Source: Flavobacterium aquatile LMG 4008 = ATCC 11947
Lineage (GTDB): Bacteria; Bacteroidota; Bacteroidia; Flavobacteriales; Flavobacteriaceae
DNA length: 64,000 bases
Assembly (NCBI RefSeq): GCF_000757385.1
Contig: NZ_JRHH01000002.1
Coordinates: forward strand, 310,001-374,000
Direction of reading: 5' to 3'
Made by a program: the position numbers and the translations under genes. Position 1 is the stretch's first letter. Every line of letters starts with the position of its first letter. A model generated the notes under the pieces. The model saw only the letters and a list, made by a program, of their open reading frames with translations. It had not been told where the DNA came from and ran no database searches. Shown piece after piece: positions 5,037 to 15,174 of this stretch.

Positions 5037-7703
5037 ATGCCAAAAACTATTATTTTCTTTATTTCCATTTTATGCCTTGTAACTTCTCAAGCTCAAACCT
5101 TAACAGGTGTAATCTCTGACGACTTAAACAAGCCACTTGAGTCTGCCAATATCATTGCCAAACCATTACAAGAAAAAGCATCTTTAAAATTTGCAATTGC
5201 AGATAATAAAGGTCGTTACAGGCTTGAATTGGAAACTTCTGTAAAATATGAAATTACCGTTTCTTACATTGGTTATACCGAAGAAGTACTTATTCTAGAA
5301 CCCAATTCTTCTTTAAAAACTTACGATTTCAAACTAAAACCAACTGGCGAAGTGCTTAAAGAAATTGTCATTAAGCACGAGTACAAACCCATAGTCATTA
5401 AAAAAGATACGCTAACCTATGACATAAAAGCTTTTGCCAATGGTAACGAGCGCAAGATGAAAGAAATTCTTGAAAAATTGCCTGGTGTAGAAGTAGATAA
5501 AAATGGTGGTGTAACTGTTCAAGGTAAAAAGGTTACTAAAATGTTGGTTGAGGGAAAATCGTTTTTTGGTGGCGGTTCTAAACTGGCTGTAGAAAATATT
5601 CCTGCCGATGCTTTAGACAAAATTGAGGTAATAGATCACTTTAACGAAGTGGGTTTCATGAAACAAGTTTCCGACAGTGAAGACTTGGCAATGAATGTCA
5701 AACTTAAAGAAAATAAAAAGAAATTTGTTTTTGGAGATGTAGAAGCTGGCGTAGAAGTTGCCAACGATAACGGCTACAATTTAGCACATGCTGGGTTGTT
5801 TTATTATGCTCCAAAAACCAACGTGAGCTTTATTGGCGACATCAACAACATTGGTAAAAGCACATTTACCTTTGAAGATTTAATGCGTTTTCAAGGTGGC
5901 GTGAGTAGTTTTTTATCGGGTAGAAAATCGTTTACCAATTTGTATTCTTACACGAATGATAATACCGATGTCGTGGAGAATAAATCACAATTTGGCGCCT
6001 TAAATTTTAGTTTTGATGCTTCGTCAAAATTGGTTATTTCTGGTTTCGGAATATTTTCTAAAGTATTTATGGCATCGCAAATAGAAACTAGAAATGAATA
6101 CTTGCAAAATGCCGAAATAGCATTCGAAAATAAATCTCAAAACGACAACAATAAAACCTTACTCGGAATTGGAAATGTAAAACTCGATTATTCGCCCAAT
6201 AAAAACGAAAAATGGTATTACAACGCGCAATACCAGTCGAGTACTAATGATATTTTCAATACTATAAATTCGGCTACTAATTTGAATTCAAATACGTTTG
6301 AAACCATTAGCAATGCCGATAATAGTTCGGTGAAACAATACATCGAATGGCACAAAAGCCATAATGACAAACACACCACTACATTTGTTGTAAATCATGC
6401 TTTTGAAAAAAACACACCACAAAATCATTGGTTTACAGATGCGCCATTTTTAGCAGGATTAATTCCGTTAGAAACCGACACCAATTACACTATTGAGCAA
6501 ATTAAAAAAGTGCAAAATAACAGTATTGATGCGTTGTTCAAACATTATTGGATTATAAATAACTTCAACCATTTGTACACCAACATTGGAAACAATTATG
6601 GAAGTTCAAGATTTGATACTTCCGAAAAGCAAATTTTAACCGATGGTTCTATCAATGATTTTTCGGATGCTAATTTTGGAAATAACGTAAAATACAATTT
6701 AAACGACGCTTACATCGGATTAGAATACAAATTCAAAATAGGAAAATGGACCAACAAACCCGGATTGTATTTGCACAATTATCATTTAAAAACCAACCAA
6801 TCAGGAACCGATTACACCATTTCTAAAACACTTTTTCAACCGCAATTTAATAGCGATTACGAGTTCAATAAATCGGAAAATTTAAACTTTGCTTATCGCT
6901 TGGCCAATACTTTTCCTGAGGTAAGTCAGCTTGCTAATCGATTTACATTGCAAAATTACAATTCGGTTTTTAAAGGAAATGCGTTGTTGCAAAATGAACG
7001 TTTTCATTCGGCAAACTTGCGTTATTCTAAAATGAACATGTATCGCGGTGTAATGATTAACGCAATGTTGAGCTACAACAAAAAGGTAAAAACTACTCGA
7101 AACGAAATTCAAATTACTGGAATCAATCAATACAACACACCAGTTTTAACCGATAATCCAGAAACCAATTGGCGGTTTATGGGTTCGATAAGTAAAAAAA
7201 TCTATCGTTTTAATTTGAAATTGGATTCTAATTTAGGATGGTTCAATTATGTTCAAACGGTAAATAATGTGACTACAACAAACGATAGAAACAATCAAAA
7301 TGTTGGTTTAACTTTTAAAACCGCCTACAGAAAATGGCCCGATTTTAGCATAGGCTACAACAAAGGTTTTAGTCAGTTTAACGGAATTACCAATTCGAAA
7401 TACCAATCAGATGCGTTCAATTCAGATTTAGAAATTACTTTTTTAAAGTTTTTTACCTACAAATTTGAATATGAAAATTTGAAGAATACCGACAACAACA
7501 ATCAATCCAATTATTTTGATGTAGCCAATACTTCTATTCGATATCAAAAGAAAAACAGTCCGTTTGGGTTTGAATTATTTGCCAATAATTTATTCAATAC
7601 AAAATCTAAAAACGATTACTCTTTCTCTGATTTTATAATTAGCAATAGACAAACATTTATACTTCCTAGAGTTTTTATGTTTAGCGTAAGTTATAAATTG
7701 TAG
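5037..7703 (+). CDS. TonB-dependent receptor / outer membrane beta-barrel protein
   Basis: 888 residues. Signal peptide (1-19), carboxypeptidase-like regulatory domain (about 20-105, beginning QTLTGVISDD), a plug-like domain (about 115-215, with LPGVEVDKNGGVTVQGKK), then a long outer-membrane barrel ending in an aromatic-rich strand (FSVSYKL). Such proteins import or handle ligands at the outer membrane with TonB energy. The substrate is not evident. It is probably co-transcribed with GLPGLI copy 5. It is the only complete receptor of the array; two truncated copies of its 5' end lie upstream. Context makes the small peptides possible substrates or partners, which is untested. Confidence 0.85.
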   Translation: MPKTIIFFISILCLVTSQAQTLTGVISDDLNKPLESANIIAKPLQEKASLKFAIADNKGRYRLELETSVKYEITVSYIGYTEEVLILEPNSSLKTYDFKLKPTGEVLKEIVIKHEYKPIVIKKDTLTYDIKAFANGNERKMKEILEKLPGVEVDKNGGVTVQGKKVTKMLVEGKSFFGGGSKLAVENIPADALDKIEVIDHFNEVGFMKQVSDSEDLAMNVKLKENKKKFVFGDVEAGVEVANDNGYNLAHAGLFYYAPKTNVSFIGDINNIGKSTFTFEDLMRFQGGVSSFLSGRKSFTNLYSYTNDNTDVVENKSQFGALNFSFDASSKLVISGFGIFSKVFMASQIETRNEYLQNAEIAFENKSQNDNNKTLLGIGNVKLDYSPNKNEKWYYNAQYQSSTNDIFNTINSATNLNSNTFETISNADNSSVKQYIEWHKSHNDKHTTTFVVNHAFEKNTPQNHWFTDAPFLAGLIPLETDTNYTIEQIKKVQNNSIDALFKHYWIINNFNHLYTNIGNNYGSSRFDTSEKQILTDGSINDFSDANFGNNVKYNLNDAYIGLEYKFKIGKWTNKPGLYLHNYHLKTNQSGTDYTISKTLFQPQFNSDYEFNKSENLNFAYRLANTFPEVSQLANRFTLQNYNSVFKGNALLQNERFHSANLRYSKMNMYRGVMINAMLSYNKKVKTTRNEIQITGINQYNTPVLTDNPETNWRFMGSISKKIYRFNLKLDSNLGWFNYVQTVNNVTTTNDRNNQNVGLTFKTAYRKWPDFSIGYNKGFSQFNGITNSKYQSDAFNSDLEITFLKFFTYKFEYENLKNTDNNNQSNYFDVANTSIRYQKKNSPFGFELFANNLFNTKSKNDYSFSDFIISNRQTFILPRVFMFSVSYKL

Positions 7704-7870
7704 AGGAATATAATGTATACTTATAGTAAAATTAGAAATAAATTTCACAAACCTTTTCAATGTAACAAATTATAGAACAATTAATGTTAACGATTTTTGC
7801 TATGTAGCAACTAATTTTAATTTAAGACCCAGACAAGTTTTATTTAAAATAAGATTTTCATATACAAAAA

Positions 7871-7903
7871 ATGCCCCAAATAGTGTCTAACTTTTCGGGG
7901 CAT
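7871..7903 (-). terminator. terminator of the M13 peptidase gene
   Basis: ATGCCCC (7871-7877) and GGGGCAT (7897-7903) form a stem that on the minus strand is followed at once by a T run. It lies just behind the stop of the minus-strand gene at 7919. The rest of 7704-7918 holds nothing I can identify. Confidence 0.7.
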
Positions 7904-7918
7904 ATTCATTTATTTTGA

Positions 7919-9937
7919 TTACCAAATTTTAACGCGTTTTTCTGGAGCTAAATAAAGTGAATCGGTTGGTTTGATTTTGAATGCTTCGTAGAATTCTGGA
8001 ATGTTTCTAACCACACCATTAATTCTAAACTTAGCAGGAGAATGCGGATCTCCAGCAATTTGATTTCTCAAAGCTTCTTCACGAGATTTGTCTAACCAAA
8101 CTTGTCCCCAACCCAAAAACACTCTTTGAATTCCGGTGAAACCATCCATAACTGGAGCTTCTTTTCCATTAAGTGACATTTTATAAGCTTTAATTGCAAT
8201 GCTCAATCCACCTAAATCTCCAATGTTTTCACCAAGTGTAAATGAACCATTTACATTTAAATCTGGAAATGCTTTAAATGAACTATATTGATCTACCAAT
8301 GCTTTTGTTCTCGATTGAAAAGCAGTTAAATCGGCTGGAGTCCACCAGTTTTTCATAACGCCATCGCCATCAAATGTACTTCCTTGATCGTCGAATCCAT
8401 GACCAATTTCGTGACCAATAACGGCTCCAATTCCGCCATAATTTACAGCATCATCTGCTTCTAAATTAAAGAATGGTGGTTGTAAAATAGCAGCTGGAAA
8501 AACAATTTCGTTCAACGTTGGATTGTAGTATGCATTTACCGTTTGTGGTGTCATTCCCCATTCAGTTCTATCAACTGGTTTGCCCAATTTAGCAATCATT
8601 CTATTGTATTCAAATTCTCTTGCACGTTGCTTGTTGCCATACAAATCATTCTTAGCTACTTTCAATGAAGAATAATCTCTCCAAGTATCTGGGTAACCAA
8701 TTTTGATCATGAATTTATCCACTTTTGCCAAAGCTTCTTTTTTAGTATTGGCACTCATCCAATCTAAATTTTTGATACTTTCGGCATACGCTTTTAAAAG
8801 GTTTTTAACCATTCCAGTCATGCGCTCTTTCGCTTCTGGAGTGAAGTGTTTTTTTACATATACTTTTCCAACAATTTCTCCTAAACCACCATTTACGGCA
8901 TTAACCGCTCTTTTCCAATCTTCCTCTTGCGCTTCAGTTCCGTATAATGTTTTACTATAAAATTCAAAATTTTGTTTGTCTAAAGCCGATGTTAAACTGT
9001 TAGCTCTATCATTAATTAAACCCCATTTTAAATAGGTTTTCCAAGTATCAATTGGAGTTGTTTTGATAATGTTGTTCAAACTTTTAGTATAATCTACTTG
9101 AGAAACTACAATATTTTTTTCTTTGTCAATTCCAGCATTTTTCAACATTGCAGTCCAATCAAAATCGGGCATTAACGTTTTTAAATCGGCTGTTGCATAT
9201 TTGTTATATAAAGCTGCAGTATTTCTAGTGTCTTCTTTTTTCATGTGATTGGTCGCCAAAGAAGTTTCCAATGCCATGATTTTTGCAGCGCTTTCAGATG
9301 GATTTGCAATACCACCTAATTGTAACATTTTTTCAACGTGAGCCACATATTTCTTACGAATGTCTGTCATTTTAGCATCACTCTGAAGATAGTATTCACG
9401 CTCTGGCAAACCTAATCCGCCTTGCCAAGTCATTAGTGTATATTTCTTAGGATCTTTAAAATCTTCAGTAACAGCAACCGAAAACGGAATAGAAACTCCA
9501 TTTTTATTAGCTTTTCCAAAATAAGCAGCTAAATCAGAATAATTTGCAATAGCATCAATTTCCTTTAATTCATTTTGAATTGGAGAAATTCCCTTAGCAT
9601 CACGATCTTTTCTGTTTAAAAAAGAATTATAGAAATCACCAATTTTTTGCTCGTCGCTACCGTCAGCGAAAGTTCCTTTTGAAGCTTCTTCGATAATCGC
9701 TTTTACATCTTTTTGAGATTGATCATAAAGGATATCAAATGCTCCATAAGATGCTTTATCTGCAGGAATTTTATTAGTTTTTTTCCAAGTTCCGTTTACA
9801 TATTGCTCAAAATTATCTCCTGGATTAACAAGAGTGTCCATATTTTTTTTGGTAATTCCCGAAAGTAATTCAGGCTTTTTATCGCACGATGCCAATAAAA
9901 CAGTGGCTGCAAGAAGCGTTAATTTAATGTTTTTCAT
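7919..9937 (-). CDS. M13 family (neprilysin-like) metallopeptidase lipoprotein
   Basis: 672 residues. Lipoprotein signal with lipobox LLASC near residue 18, so probably anchored in a membrane facing the periplasm. The zinc site HEIGHGFDD is near residue 510 (HExxH), the third ligand motif GENIGDLGG near 574, and the family's NAYYNPTLNEIVFPA substrate-site block precedes it. Length fits bacterial M13 (PepO-like) enzymes, which cleave oligopeptides. It is a single gene with its own terminator, separated from the peptide array by about 200 bases. Whether it acts on the array's peptides is unknown; M13 enzymes are common in this group. Confidence 0.93.
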   Translation of the reverse strand: MKNIKLTLLAATVLLASCDKKPELLSGITKKNMDTLVNPGDNFEQYVNGTWKKTNKIPADKASYGAFDILYDQSQKDVKAIIEEASKGTFADGSDEQKIGDFYNSFLNRKDRDAKGISPIQNELKEIDAIANYSDLAAYFGKANKNGVSIPFSVAVTEDFKDPKKYTLMTWQGGLGLPEREYYLQSDAKMTDIRKKYVAHVEKMLQLGGIANPSESAAKIMALETSLATNHMKKEDTRNTAALYNKYATADLKTLMPDFDWTAMLKNAGIDKEKNIVVSQVDYTKSLNNIIKTTPIDTWKTYLKWGLINDRANSLTSALDKQNFEFYSKTLYGTEAQEEDWKRAVNAVNGGLGEIVGKVYVKKHFTPEAKERMTGMVKNLLKAYAESIKNLDWMSANTKKEALAKVDKFMIKIGYPDTWRDYSSLKVAKNDLYGNKQRAREFEYNRMIAKLGKPVDRTEWGMTPQTVNAYYNPTLNEIVFPAAILQPPFFNLEADDAVNYGGIGAVIGHEIGHGFDDQGSTFDGDGVMKNWWTPADLTAFQSRTKALVDQYSSFKAFPDLNVNGSFTLGENIGDLGGLSIAIKAYKMSLNGKEAPVMDGFTGIQRVFLGWGQVWLDKSREEALRNQIAGDPHSPAKFRINGVVRNIPEFYEAFKIKPTDSLYLAPEKRVKIW

Positions 9938-10076
9938 ATTCTAGTTTGATTTGTTAATAAGCTAATTTACTGAATTTTGAATTGTAATCACTATTGGTTG
10001 CTTTTTCTTTTTATTTGTTACAGGAACTCAATGTGAATTCGTTTGAACAAATGTTAAACTTTGTAAAAGAAGCACA

Positions 10077-10103
10077 TTGTTTCAAAAGTTATGTCTAGTT
10101 TTG
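10077..10103 (+). promoter_or_regulatory. promoter of the his leader/operon
   Basis: TTG at 10077-10079, 16 bp, TAGTTTTG at 10096-10103, an exact match to the flavobacterial -7 consensus TAnnTTTG. The leader peptide starts 19 bases further on. The trp promoter has the same 16-bp spacing. Confidence 0.65.
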
Positions 10104-10121
10104 TCCCATCAAAATAAAACA

Positions 10122-10178
10122 ATGAACACGATTATCTCACAATTACATCATCATCATTCTTGCAACCAGGCGAGTTAA
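10122..10178 (+). CDS. hisL: his operon leader peptide (HisL-like)
   Basis: 18 codons reading MNTIISQLHHHHSCNQAS, with four consecutive His codons. It lies between a consensus promoter and a rho-independent terminator directly ahead of hisG. This is the classic layout for transcription attenuation: when charged tRNA-His is scarce, ribosomes stall at the His run and the terminator is not formed. The end of the peptide (CAGGCG, 10167-10172) can pair with CGTCTG (10218-10223) in the terminator's 5' arm, a possible antiterminator with one G-T pair. The peptide itself probably has no function. Confidence 0.9.
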   Translation: MNTIISQLHHHHSCNQAS

Positions 10179-10211
10179 TGATGTATTGTATCTAATCAAA
10201 TAACATAATTA

Positions 10212-10245
10212 AAAACCCGTCTGAGTATATCAAGACGGGTTTTTT
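10212..10245 (+). terminator. his attenuator terminator
   Basis: Perfect 11-bp stem AAAACCCGTCT (10212-10222) / AGACGGGTTTT (10233-10243) followed by a T run to 10245. It sits between the His-rich leader peptide and hisG, so it is a regulated terminator. Its loop (10223-10232) is complementary to 10262-10271 just before hisG. Confidence 0.9.
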
Positions 10246-10293
10246 GTATTTATACACTTCGTGATATACTCAGATTTTATTTCAAATTAAAAA

Positions 10294-11151
10294 ATGAGTA
10301 CTTTAAAAATTGCGGTCCAAAAAAGTGGCCGATTAAGCGAAAAATCACTCCAACTTCTTGAAGAATGTGGCATCAAAATTTCTAATGGCGAACGTAAACT
10401 AAAAGCGGTTGCCCAAAATTTTCCTATCGAAATTCTGTTTTTGCGTGATGATGATATTCCGCAATACGTTGAACAAGGCGTTGCTGATATCGGAATTCTC
10501 GGCGAAAATGAAGTTTGGGAAAAAGACAAAGAAATTAGTATCATCCAGCAATTAGGATTTGCTGGTTGCAGAATGTCATTGGCAATTCCAAAAGACGAAG
10601 TTTATACTGACTTAAATTATTTCGAAGGCAAGCGTATTGCAACAAGTTATCCTAAAATCCTAATTGATTTTTTTGCCAGAAACAGCATTAATGTTTTCAT
10701 CGAAGAAATCAGCGGAAGCGTTGAAATTGCCACCAGTATTGGTCTAGCCGATGCCGTTTTTGATATTGTTAGCACCGGAAGTACTTTGTTGATGAACGGA
10801 TTGAAAGAGGTAGCAACAGTTACCAAAAGTGAAGCCGTTTTAATTTCAAATCCAAATTTGACACCAGAAAATCAAGCCATTTTAGATAAATTATTGTTCA
10901 GAATGCAATCCGTTCGTGAAGGAAAACAGAACAAATACATTTTACTAAATGCACCAAATGCTGCTATCGAACGCATTTGTTCGTTGCTACCCGGAATGAA
11001 ATCTCCAACCATTTTACCGCTAGTCAACAAAGATTGGAGCAGTTTGCACTCGGTTATCCAAGAAGATGATTATTGGGAAATTATAGAACAACTCAAAAAT
11101 CTAGGCGCCGAAGGAATTTTGATTATTCCGATAGAAAAAATGATTCGATAA
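10294..11151 (+). CDS. hisG: ATP phosphoribosyltransferase HisG (long form)
   Basis: First step of histidine synthesis: condenses ATP and PRPP. 285 residues, which is the long form carrying a C-terminal regulatory domain (His feedback), so no HisZ partner is needed. Visible features: N-terminal KIAVQKSGRLSEKS, the DIGILGENE block, and the PRPP-binding region DIVSTGSTLLMNGL near 160-175. It is the first gene after the attenuator; hisD starts 13 bases after its stop. The start at ATG 10294 is the natural one after the leader. Confidence 0.96.
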   Translation: MSTLKIAVQKSGRLSEKSLQLLEECGIKISNGERKLKAVAQNFPIEILFLRDDDIPQYVEQGVADIGILGENEVWEKDKEISIIQQLGFAGCRMSLAIPKDEVYTDLNYFEGKRIATSYPKILIDFFARNSINVFIEEISGSVEIATSIGLADAVFDIVSTGSTLLMNGLKEVATVTKSEAVLISNPNLTPENQAILDKLLFRMQSVREGKQNKYILLNAPNAAIERICSLLPGMKSPTILPLVNKDWSSLHSVIQEDDYWEIIEQLKNLGAEGILIIPIEKMIR

Positions 11152-11164
11152 AATATAAGAAACT

Positions 11165-12454
11165 ATGAAAACTTACATAAATCCAAATCCAGAACAGTGG
11201 TCAGAATTGGCAAAACGCAAAACCGTTGCCACTGCCGATTTAAACGAAACCGTGAAAGCTGTTTTTAATGACATCCAAAAAAACGGAAGCAAAGCTGTAA
11301 AAAAATACACCAGTTATTTTGATGGTGTTTCGATAGAAAATTTTGAAGTAACGGCATCAGAAATTGAAAATGCGGTTGCCCAAATTCCATCCGAATTAAA
11401 AAACGCCATTCAAATTGCAGCTGATAATATTTCGAAATTTCACAGTTCACAAAAAGAAATTCCGACAAAAATTGAAACCACTTCAGGAGTTTTTTGCTGG
11501 AGAGAAAGCCGTGCCATCGATACCATCGGAATTTACATTCCTGGCGGAACAGCACCACTCTTTTCAACAGTTTTGATGTTGGCAATTCCGGCTAAAATTG
11601 CAGGTTGCAAAAACATTATTTTGTGTTCGCCACCAGATAAAAACGGCAACATCAATCCAGCGATTTTATATGCTGCGCAATTAACAGGTGTAACCCAAAT
11701 GTATAAAGTTGGAGGTATTCAAGCCATCGCTGCACTGACTTTTGGAACCGATGAAATTCCGAAAGTTTCTAAAATTTTCGGACCAGGAAATCAATACGTA
11801 ACTGCCGCCAAACAATATGCGCAACAATTAGGTTTGGCCATCGACATGCCAGCTGGACCAAGTGAGTTATTAGTAATTGCAGACGCAAGTTGTGATCCCG
11901 AATTCGTGGCATCCGATTTACTTTCACAAGCCGAACATGGTGGTGATAGTCAAGTTATTTTGGTTACCAATTCAGAAGAAATTGTAGCGAAAGTTAGTGT
12001 GGCAATCGAAAAACAGAAAGCAGTTTTACCTAGACAAGTAACAGTTGAAAAAGCATTAGAAAACAGTCGTGCTTTGGTTTTTGAAGACATTCAAAGAGCA
12101 ATTGAATTCAGTAATTTTTATGCGCCAGAACATTTGATTTTAGCTATTGAAAATGCTGAAGATAAAATTGAATTCATCGAAAATGCAGGTTCAATTTTCA
12201 TCGGAAATTATAGTTGTGAAAGTGCCGGAGATTATGCTAGCGGAACGAATCACACTTTGCCAACGAATGGTTATGCTAAAAATTACAGTGGTGTTTCGTT
12301 AGACAGTTTTGTAAAGAAAATTACAATTCAAAAACTGACATCACAAGGCATTCAAAACCTCGGACCAACCATAGAAATTATGGCTGCTGCTGAACAATTA
12401 GACGCACACAAAAACGCTGTTTCCATCCGATTAAAAAAATTACAAAATGGATAA
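11165..12454 (+). CDS. hisD: histidinol dehydrogenase
   Basis: Last two steps of histidine synthesis (histidinol to histidine, two NAD-dependent oxidations). 429 residues, normal length. Motifs: IDTIGIYIPGGTAP near 119-132, FGPGNQYVTAAKQ, AGPSELLVIAD, and the zinc-site region SQAEHGGDSQVILV. It overlaps the start of hisC by 8 bases, consistent with translational coupling in the operon. Confidence 0.97.
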   Translation: MKTYINPNPEQWSELAKRKTVATADLNETVKAVFNDIQKNGSKAVKKYTSYFDGVSIENFEVTASEIENAVAQIPSELKNAIQIAADNISKFHSSQKEIPTKIETTSGVFCWRESRAIDTIGIYIPGGTAPLFSTVLMLAIPAKIAGCKNIILCSPPDKNGNINPAILYAAQLTGVTQMYKVGGIQAIAALTFGTDEIPKVSKIFGPGNQYVTAAKQYAQQLGLAIDMPAGPSELLVIADASCDPEFVASDLLSQAEHGGDSQVILVTNSEEIVAKVSVAIEKQKAVLPRQVTVEKALENSRALVFEDIQRAIEFSNFYAPEHLILAIENAEDKIEFIENAGSIFIGNYSCESAGDYASGTNHTLPTNGYAKNYSGVSLDSFVKKITIQKLTSQGIQNLGPTIEIMAAAEQLDAHKNAVSIRLKKLQNG

Positions 12455-13460
12455 TATCACTAATTTAATTCGAAAAAATATTCTCTCGCTGACTCCTTAT
12501 TCGAGTGCGCGCGACGAGTACAAAAGCAATCAAGGTATCTTTTTGGACGCCAACGAAAATCCGTTTGGAAATTTAAATCGCTATCCTGATCCATACCAAT
12601 GGCGCTTGAAGCAAATTTTAAGTAGTCAGAAAAAAGTCGGAATTGAAAACATCCTAATTGGTAATGGAAGTGATGAAATCATTGATTTGGTGCAACGCGT
12701 TTTTTGCGATCCCAACGAAGACAAAATCATCATTTGTCCGCCAACGTATGGTATGTATGAAGTGTATGCGAACATCAATAATTTAGAGATAATCTCGATT
12801 CCATTAACCGAAGATTTTCAATTAAATACTGAAGCGATTTTAGCACAAAACGCCAAAATATTGTATTTGTGTTCGCCAAACAATCCGACAGGAAATTCTT
12901 TAGAAAACCTGGAATACATTATTGAAAATTTCAACGGAATTGTGTTTCTAGATGAAGCCTATATTGACTTTAGCGAACAACCTTCTTTGGTTTCTAAAAT
13001 CAAGAAGTATCCCAATTTAATTGTTTCACAAACCTTCAGTAAAGCACGAGGTTTGGCAGCAGTTCGAGTTGGAATTGCTTATGCAAATGAAAAAATAATT
13101 TCGGTAATGAATAAGGTGAAACCGCCTTATAATGTGAGTCAATTGAATCAAGAATCGGCAGTACAATCGCTTGCAAATGAAGACGATTTTAAATCGAATG
13201 TACAATTGATAAAATCAGAACGAGAACTACTGAAACAATCACTTTTGGCATTGGATTTTGTTACTAAAATTTATCCATCAGAAGCCAATTTTTTATTGGT
13301 CGAAATGGAAAATGCAACGGCCATTTACAACAGTTTAATTGAACAACAAATCATTACACGCAACCGAAGTTCGGTCGTTGAAAACACCATTCGAATTACC
13401 ATTGGAACACCAAGAGAAAACCAACAATTATTGTATGCTTTAAATTTAGTTATGTCATGA
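12447..13460 (+). CDS. hisC: histidinol-phosphate aminotransferase
   Basis: PLP-dependent class II aminotransferase that makes histidinol phosphate from imidazole-acetol phosphate. 337 residues. Motifs: [10 protein letters not shown] at the N-terminus, CSPNNPTGN, and [16 protein letters not shown], where the Lys of SKA binds PLP. Overlaps hisD by 8 and hisB by 4 bases. Confidence 0.96.
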   Translation: MDNITNLIRKNILSLTPYSSARDEYKSNQGIFLDANENPFGNLNRYPDPYQWRLKQILSSQKKVGIENILIGNGSDEIIDLVQRVFCDPNEDKIIICPPTYGMYEVYANINNLEIISIPLTEDFQLNTEAILAQNAKILYLCSPNNPTGNSLENLEYIIENFNGIVFLDEAYIDFSEQPSLVSKIKKYPNLIVSQTFSKARGLAAVRVGIAYANEKIISVMNKVKPPYNVSQLNQESAVQSLANEDDFKSNVQLIKSERELLKQSLLALDFVTKIYPSEANFLLVEMENATAIYNSLIEQQIITRNRSSVVENTIRITIGTPRENQQLLYALNLVMS

Positions 13461-14548
13461 AAAAAGTATTATTTATAGATAGAGATGGCACGTTAATCAT
13501 TGAACCGCCAATAGATTTTCAAGTCGATAGTTTGGAAAAATTGGAGTTTTATCCGCAAGTTTTTCAGTATTTATCACGCATTGCCAAAGAACTCGATTAT
13601 GAGTTGGTTATGGTAACTAATCAAGACGGAATGGGAACCGATTCGTTTCCGGAAACCACGTTTTGGCCAGCACAAAACAAAATGATGAAAGCTTTTGAAA
13701 ACGAAGGCATTCGATTTTCTGATGTTGTTATTGACGTTTCGTTTCCAGAGCAAAATTTACCAACCAGAAAACCCGGAACAGCTTTATTACAACACTACAT
13801 CAAAGGCAATTATGATTTGAAAAACTCGTTCGTAATTGGAGATAGAATTACCGATATTCAACTAGCAGATAATTTAGGAAGTCAAGCGATTTTTATTTCA
13901 GCTTCAGCAAATGAACGAGCTACTTTATCAACGACTTCTTGGGAAACCATTTATCAATTTTTGAAGGAACAACCACGTGTAGCTCAATTAATTAGAAAAA
14001 CAAAAGAAACCGAAATTGCAGTCGAAATCAATTTAGATGGAAGCGGAAAAAGTAACATCAGCACCGGTTTAGGATTTTTTGATCACATGTTAGACCAAAT
14101 TGCCAAACACGGAAACATCGATTTGAACATCAATGTAAAAGGCGATTTATATGTTGACGAACACCACACAATCGAAGATGTTGGAATTGCTTTGGGTGAT
14201 GTTTTTTCGCAAGCTTTGGATTCTAAAAAAGGAATTACTCGTTACGGATTTCTGCTTCCAATGGACGATTGTTTATCGCAAGTTGCATTAGATTTTGGCG
14301 GTCGTTCGTGGTTGGTTTGGAATGCCGAATTTAAACGTGAAAAAATCGGAGAGATGCCAACCGAAATGTTTTCACACTTTTTTAAATCGTTTTGTGATGG
14401 CGCCAAATGCAATTTAAACATCAAAAGTGAAGGCGAAAACGAACACCACAAAATTGAATCGATTTTCAAAGCATTTGCAAAAGCAATTAAAATGGCAGTA
14501 CAAAAAGACGGCACTAACGGCATACCAAGCACAAAAGGAATTCTATGA
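13457..14548 (+). CDS. hisB: bifunctional histidinol-phosphatase / imidazoleglycerol-phosphate dehydratase
   Basis: 363 residues with two domains. Residues 1-165 are a HAD-type phosphatase ([13 protein letters not shown] with the nucleophile Asp; [17 protein letters not shown]). Residues about 175-363 are the dehydratase ([16 protein letters not shown] and [14 protein letters not shown], His-rich manganese sites, plus [10 protein letters not shown]). The fused form catalyses steps 6 and 8 of the pathway. Overlaps hisC and hisH by 4 bases each. Confidence 0.97.
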   Translation: MKKVLFIDRDGTLIIEPPIDFQVDSLEKLEFYPQVFQYLSRIAKELDYELVMVTNQDGMGTDSFPETTFWPAQNKMMKAFENEGIRFSDVVIDVSFPEQNLPTRKPGTALLQHYIKGNYDLKNSFVIGDRITDIQLADNLGSQAIFISASANERATLSTTSWETIYQFLKEQPRVAQLIRKTKETEIAVEINLDGSGKSNISTGLGFFDHMLDQIAKHGNIDLNINVKGDLYVDEHHTIEDVGIALGDVFSQALDSKKGITRYGFLLPMDDCLSQVALDFGGRSWLVWNAEFKREKIGEMPTEMFSHFFKSFCDGAKCNLNIKSEGENEHHKIESIFKAFAKAIKMAVQKDGTNGIPSTKGIL

Positions 14549-15123
14549 TAGCGATTGTAAAATATAACGCAGGCAACATCACTTCTGTGAAAAACGCAGT
14601 CGAACGATTGGGTTATTCTTGTATCGTAACCGATGATGAAGCTATTTTGAAACAAGCTGAAAAAGTAATTTTTCCTGGCGTTGGCGAAGCAAGTTCGGCA
14701 ATGAAGTATTTAAAAGAAAAAGGTTTGGATGAAGTCATAAAAAATCTCACACAACCGGTTTTAGGAATTTGCCTAGGTCAACAATTATTATGTCAATTTT
14801 CGGAAGAAGGAAACACAGAATGTCTAGGAATTTTTAATGCAACCGTAAAGAAATTCGAACCTAAATTGAAAGTACCTCACATGGGTTGGAATACTATTTC
14901 ACAGTTAAACTCTGAATTGTATAGCGGAATTTCAGCTGATGAAAATTTCTATTTCGTCCACAGTTTTTATGCCGAAATCAGTCAAGAAACCACAGCGGTT
15001 TGCGATTATATCGTTCCGTTTAGTGCTTCGATGCAAAAGGATAATTTCTATGCAACACAATTTCATCCCGAAAAATCATCCAGCGTAGGCGAACAACTTT
15101 TATTAAATTTTTTAAAGCTATAA
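14545..15123 (+). CDS. hisH: imidazole glycerol phosphate synthase, glutaminase subunit
   Basis: 192 residues, class I glutamine amidotransferase that supplies ammonia to HisF. The nucleophile elbow is [10 protein letters not shown] (Cys near residue 76), with His-Glu in QFHPEKSS near the C-terminus. [10 protein letters not shown] marks the oxyanion region. Overlaps hisB by 4 bases and is followed by a 51-base spacer, unusual in this tightly packed operon. Confidence 0.96.
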   Translation: MIAIVKYNAGNITSVKNAVERLGYSCIVTDDEAILKQAEKVIFPGVGEASSAMKYLKEKGLDEVIKNLTQPVLGICLGQQLLCQFSEEGNTECLGIFNATVKKFEPKLKVPHMGWNTISQLNSELYSGISADENFYFVHSFYAEISQETTAVCDYIVPFSASMQKDNFYATQFHPEKSSSVGEQLLLNFLKL

Positions 15124-15174
15124 ACTCGGAATAATCTGTGAAAATCAGTGTAATCCGTGGCAAAAACAAAAAAC
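15124..15174 (+). repeat. phrase-like intergenic repeat between hisH and hisA
   Basis: Contains AATCTGTGAAAATCAGTGTA followed by ATCCGTGGCAAAAAC. A close variant (AATCTGTGAATCTGTGGCAA, then an A run) lies between trpG and trpD at 19485-19505. Both end with GTGGCAAAAA shortly before a start codon. Confidence 0.5.

Noticed and set aside
6882..7130. Minus-strand frame inside the receptor gene, and many similar antisense frames
   Set aside because: These are shadows of long real genes. They have no independent start signals, domains or spacing.
7919..9937. M13 peptidase as a member of the peptide array system
   Set aside because: It is on the opposite strand with its own terminator, and M13 enzymes are common housekeeping genes in this group. 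Proximity alone is not enough.
10287..10544. Minus-strand frame across the hisG start
   Set aside because: It overlaps hisG entirely, has no family resemblance, and would oppose the attenuator-controlled operon.
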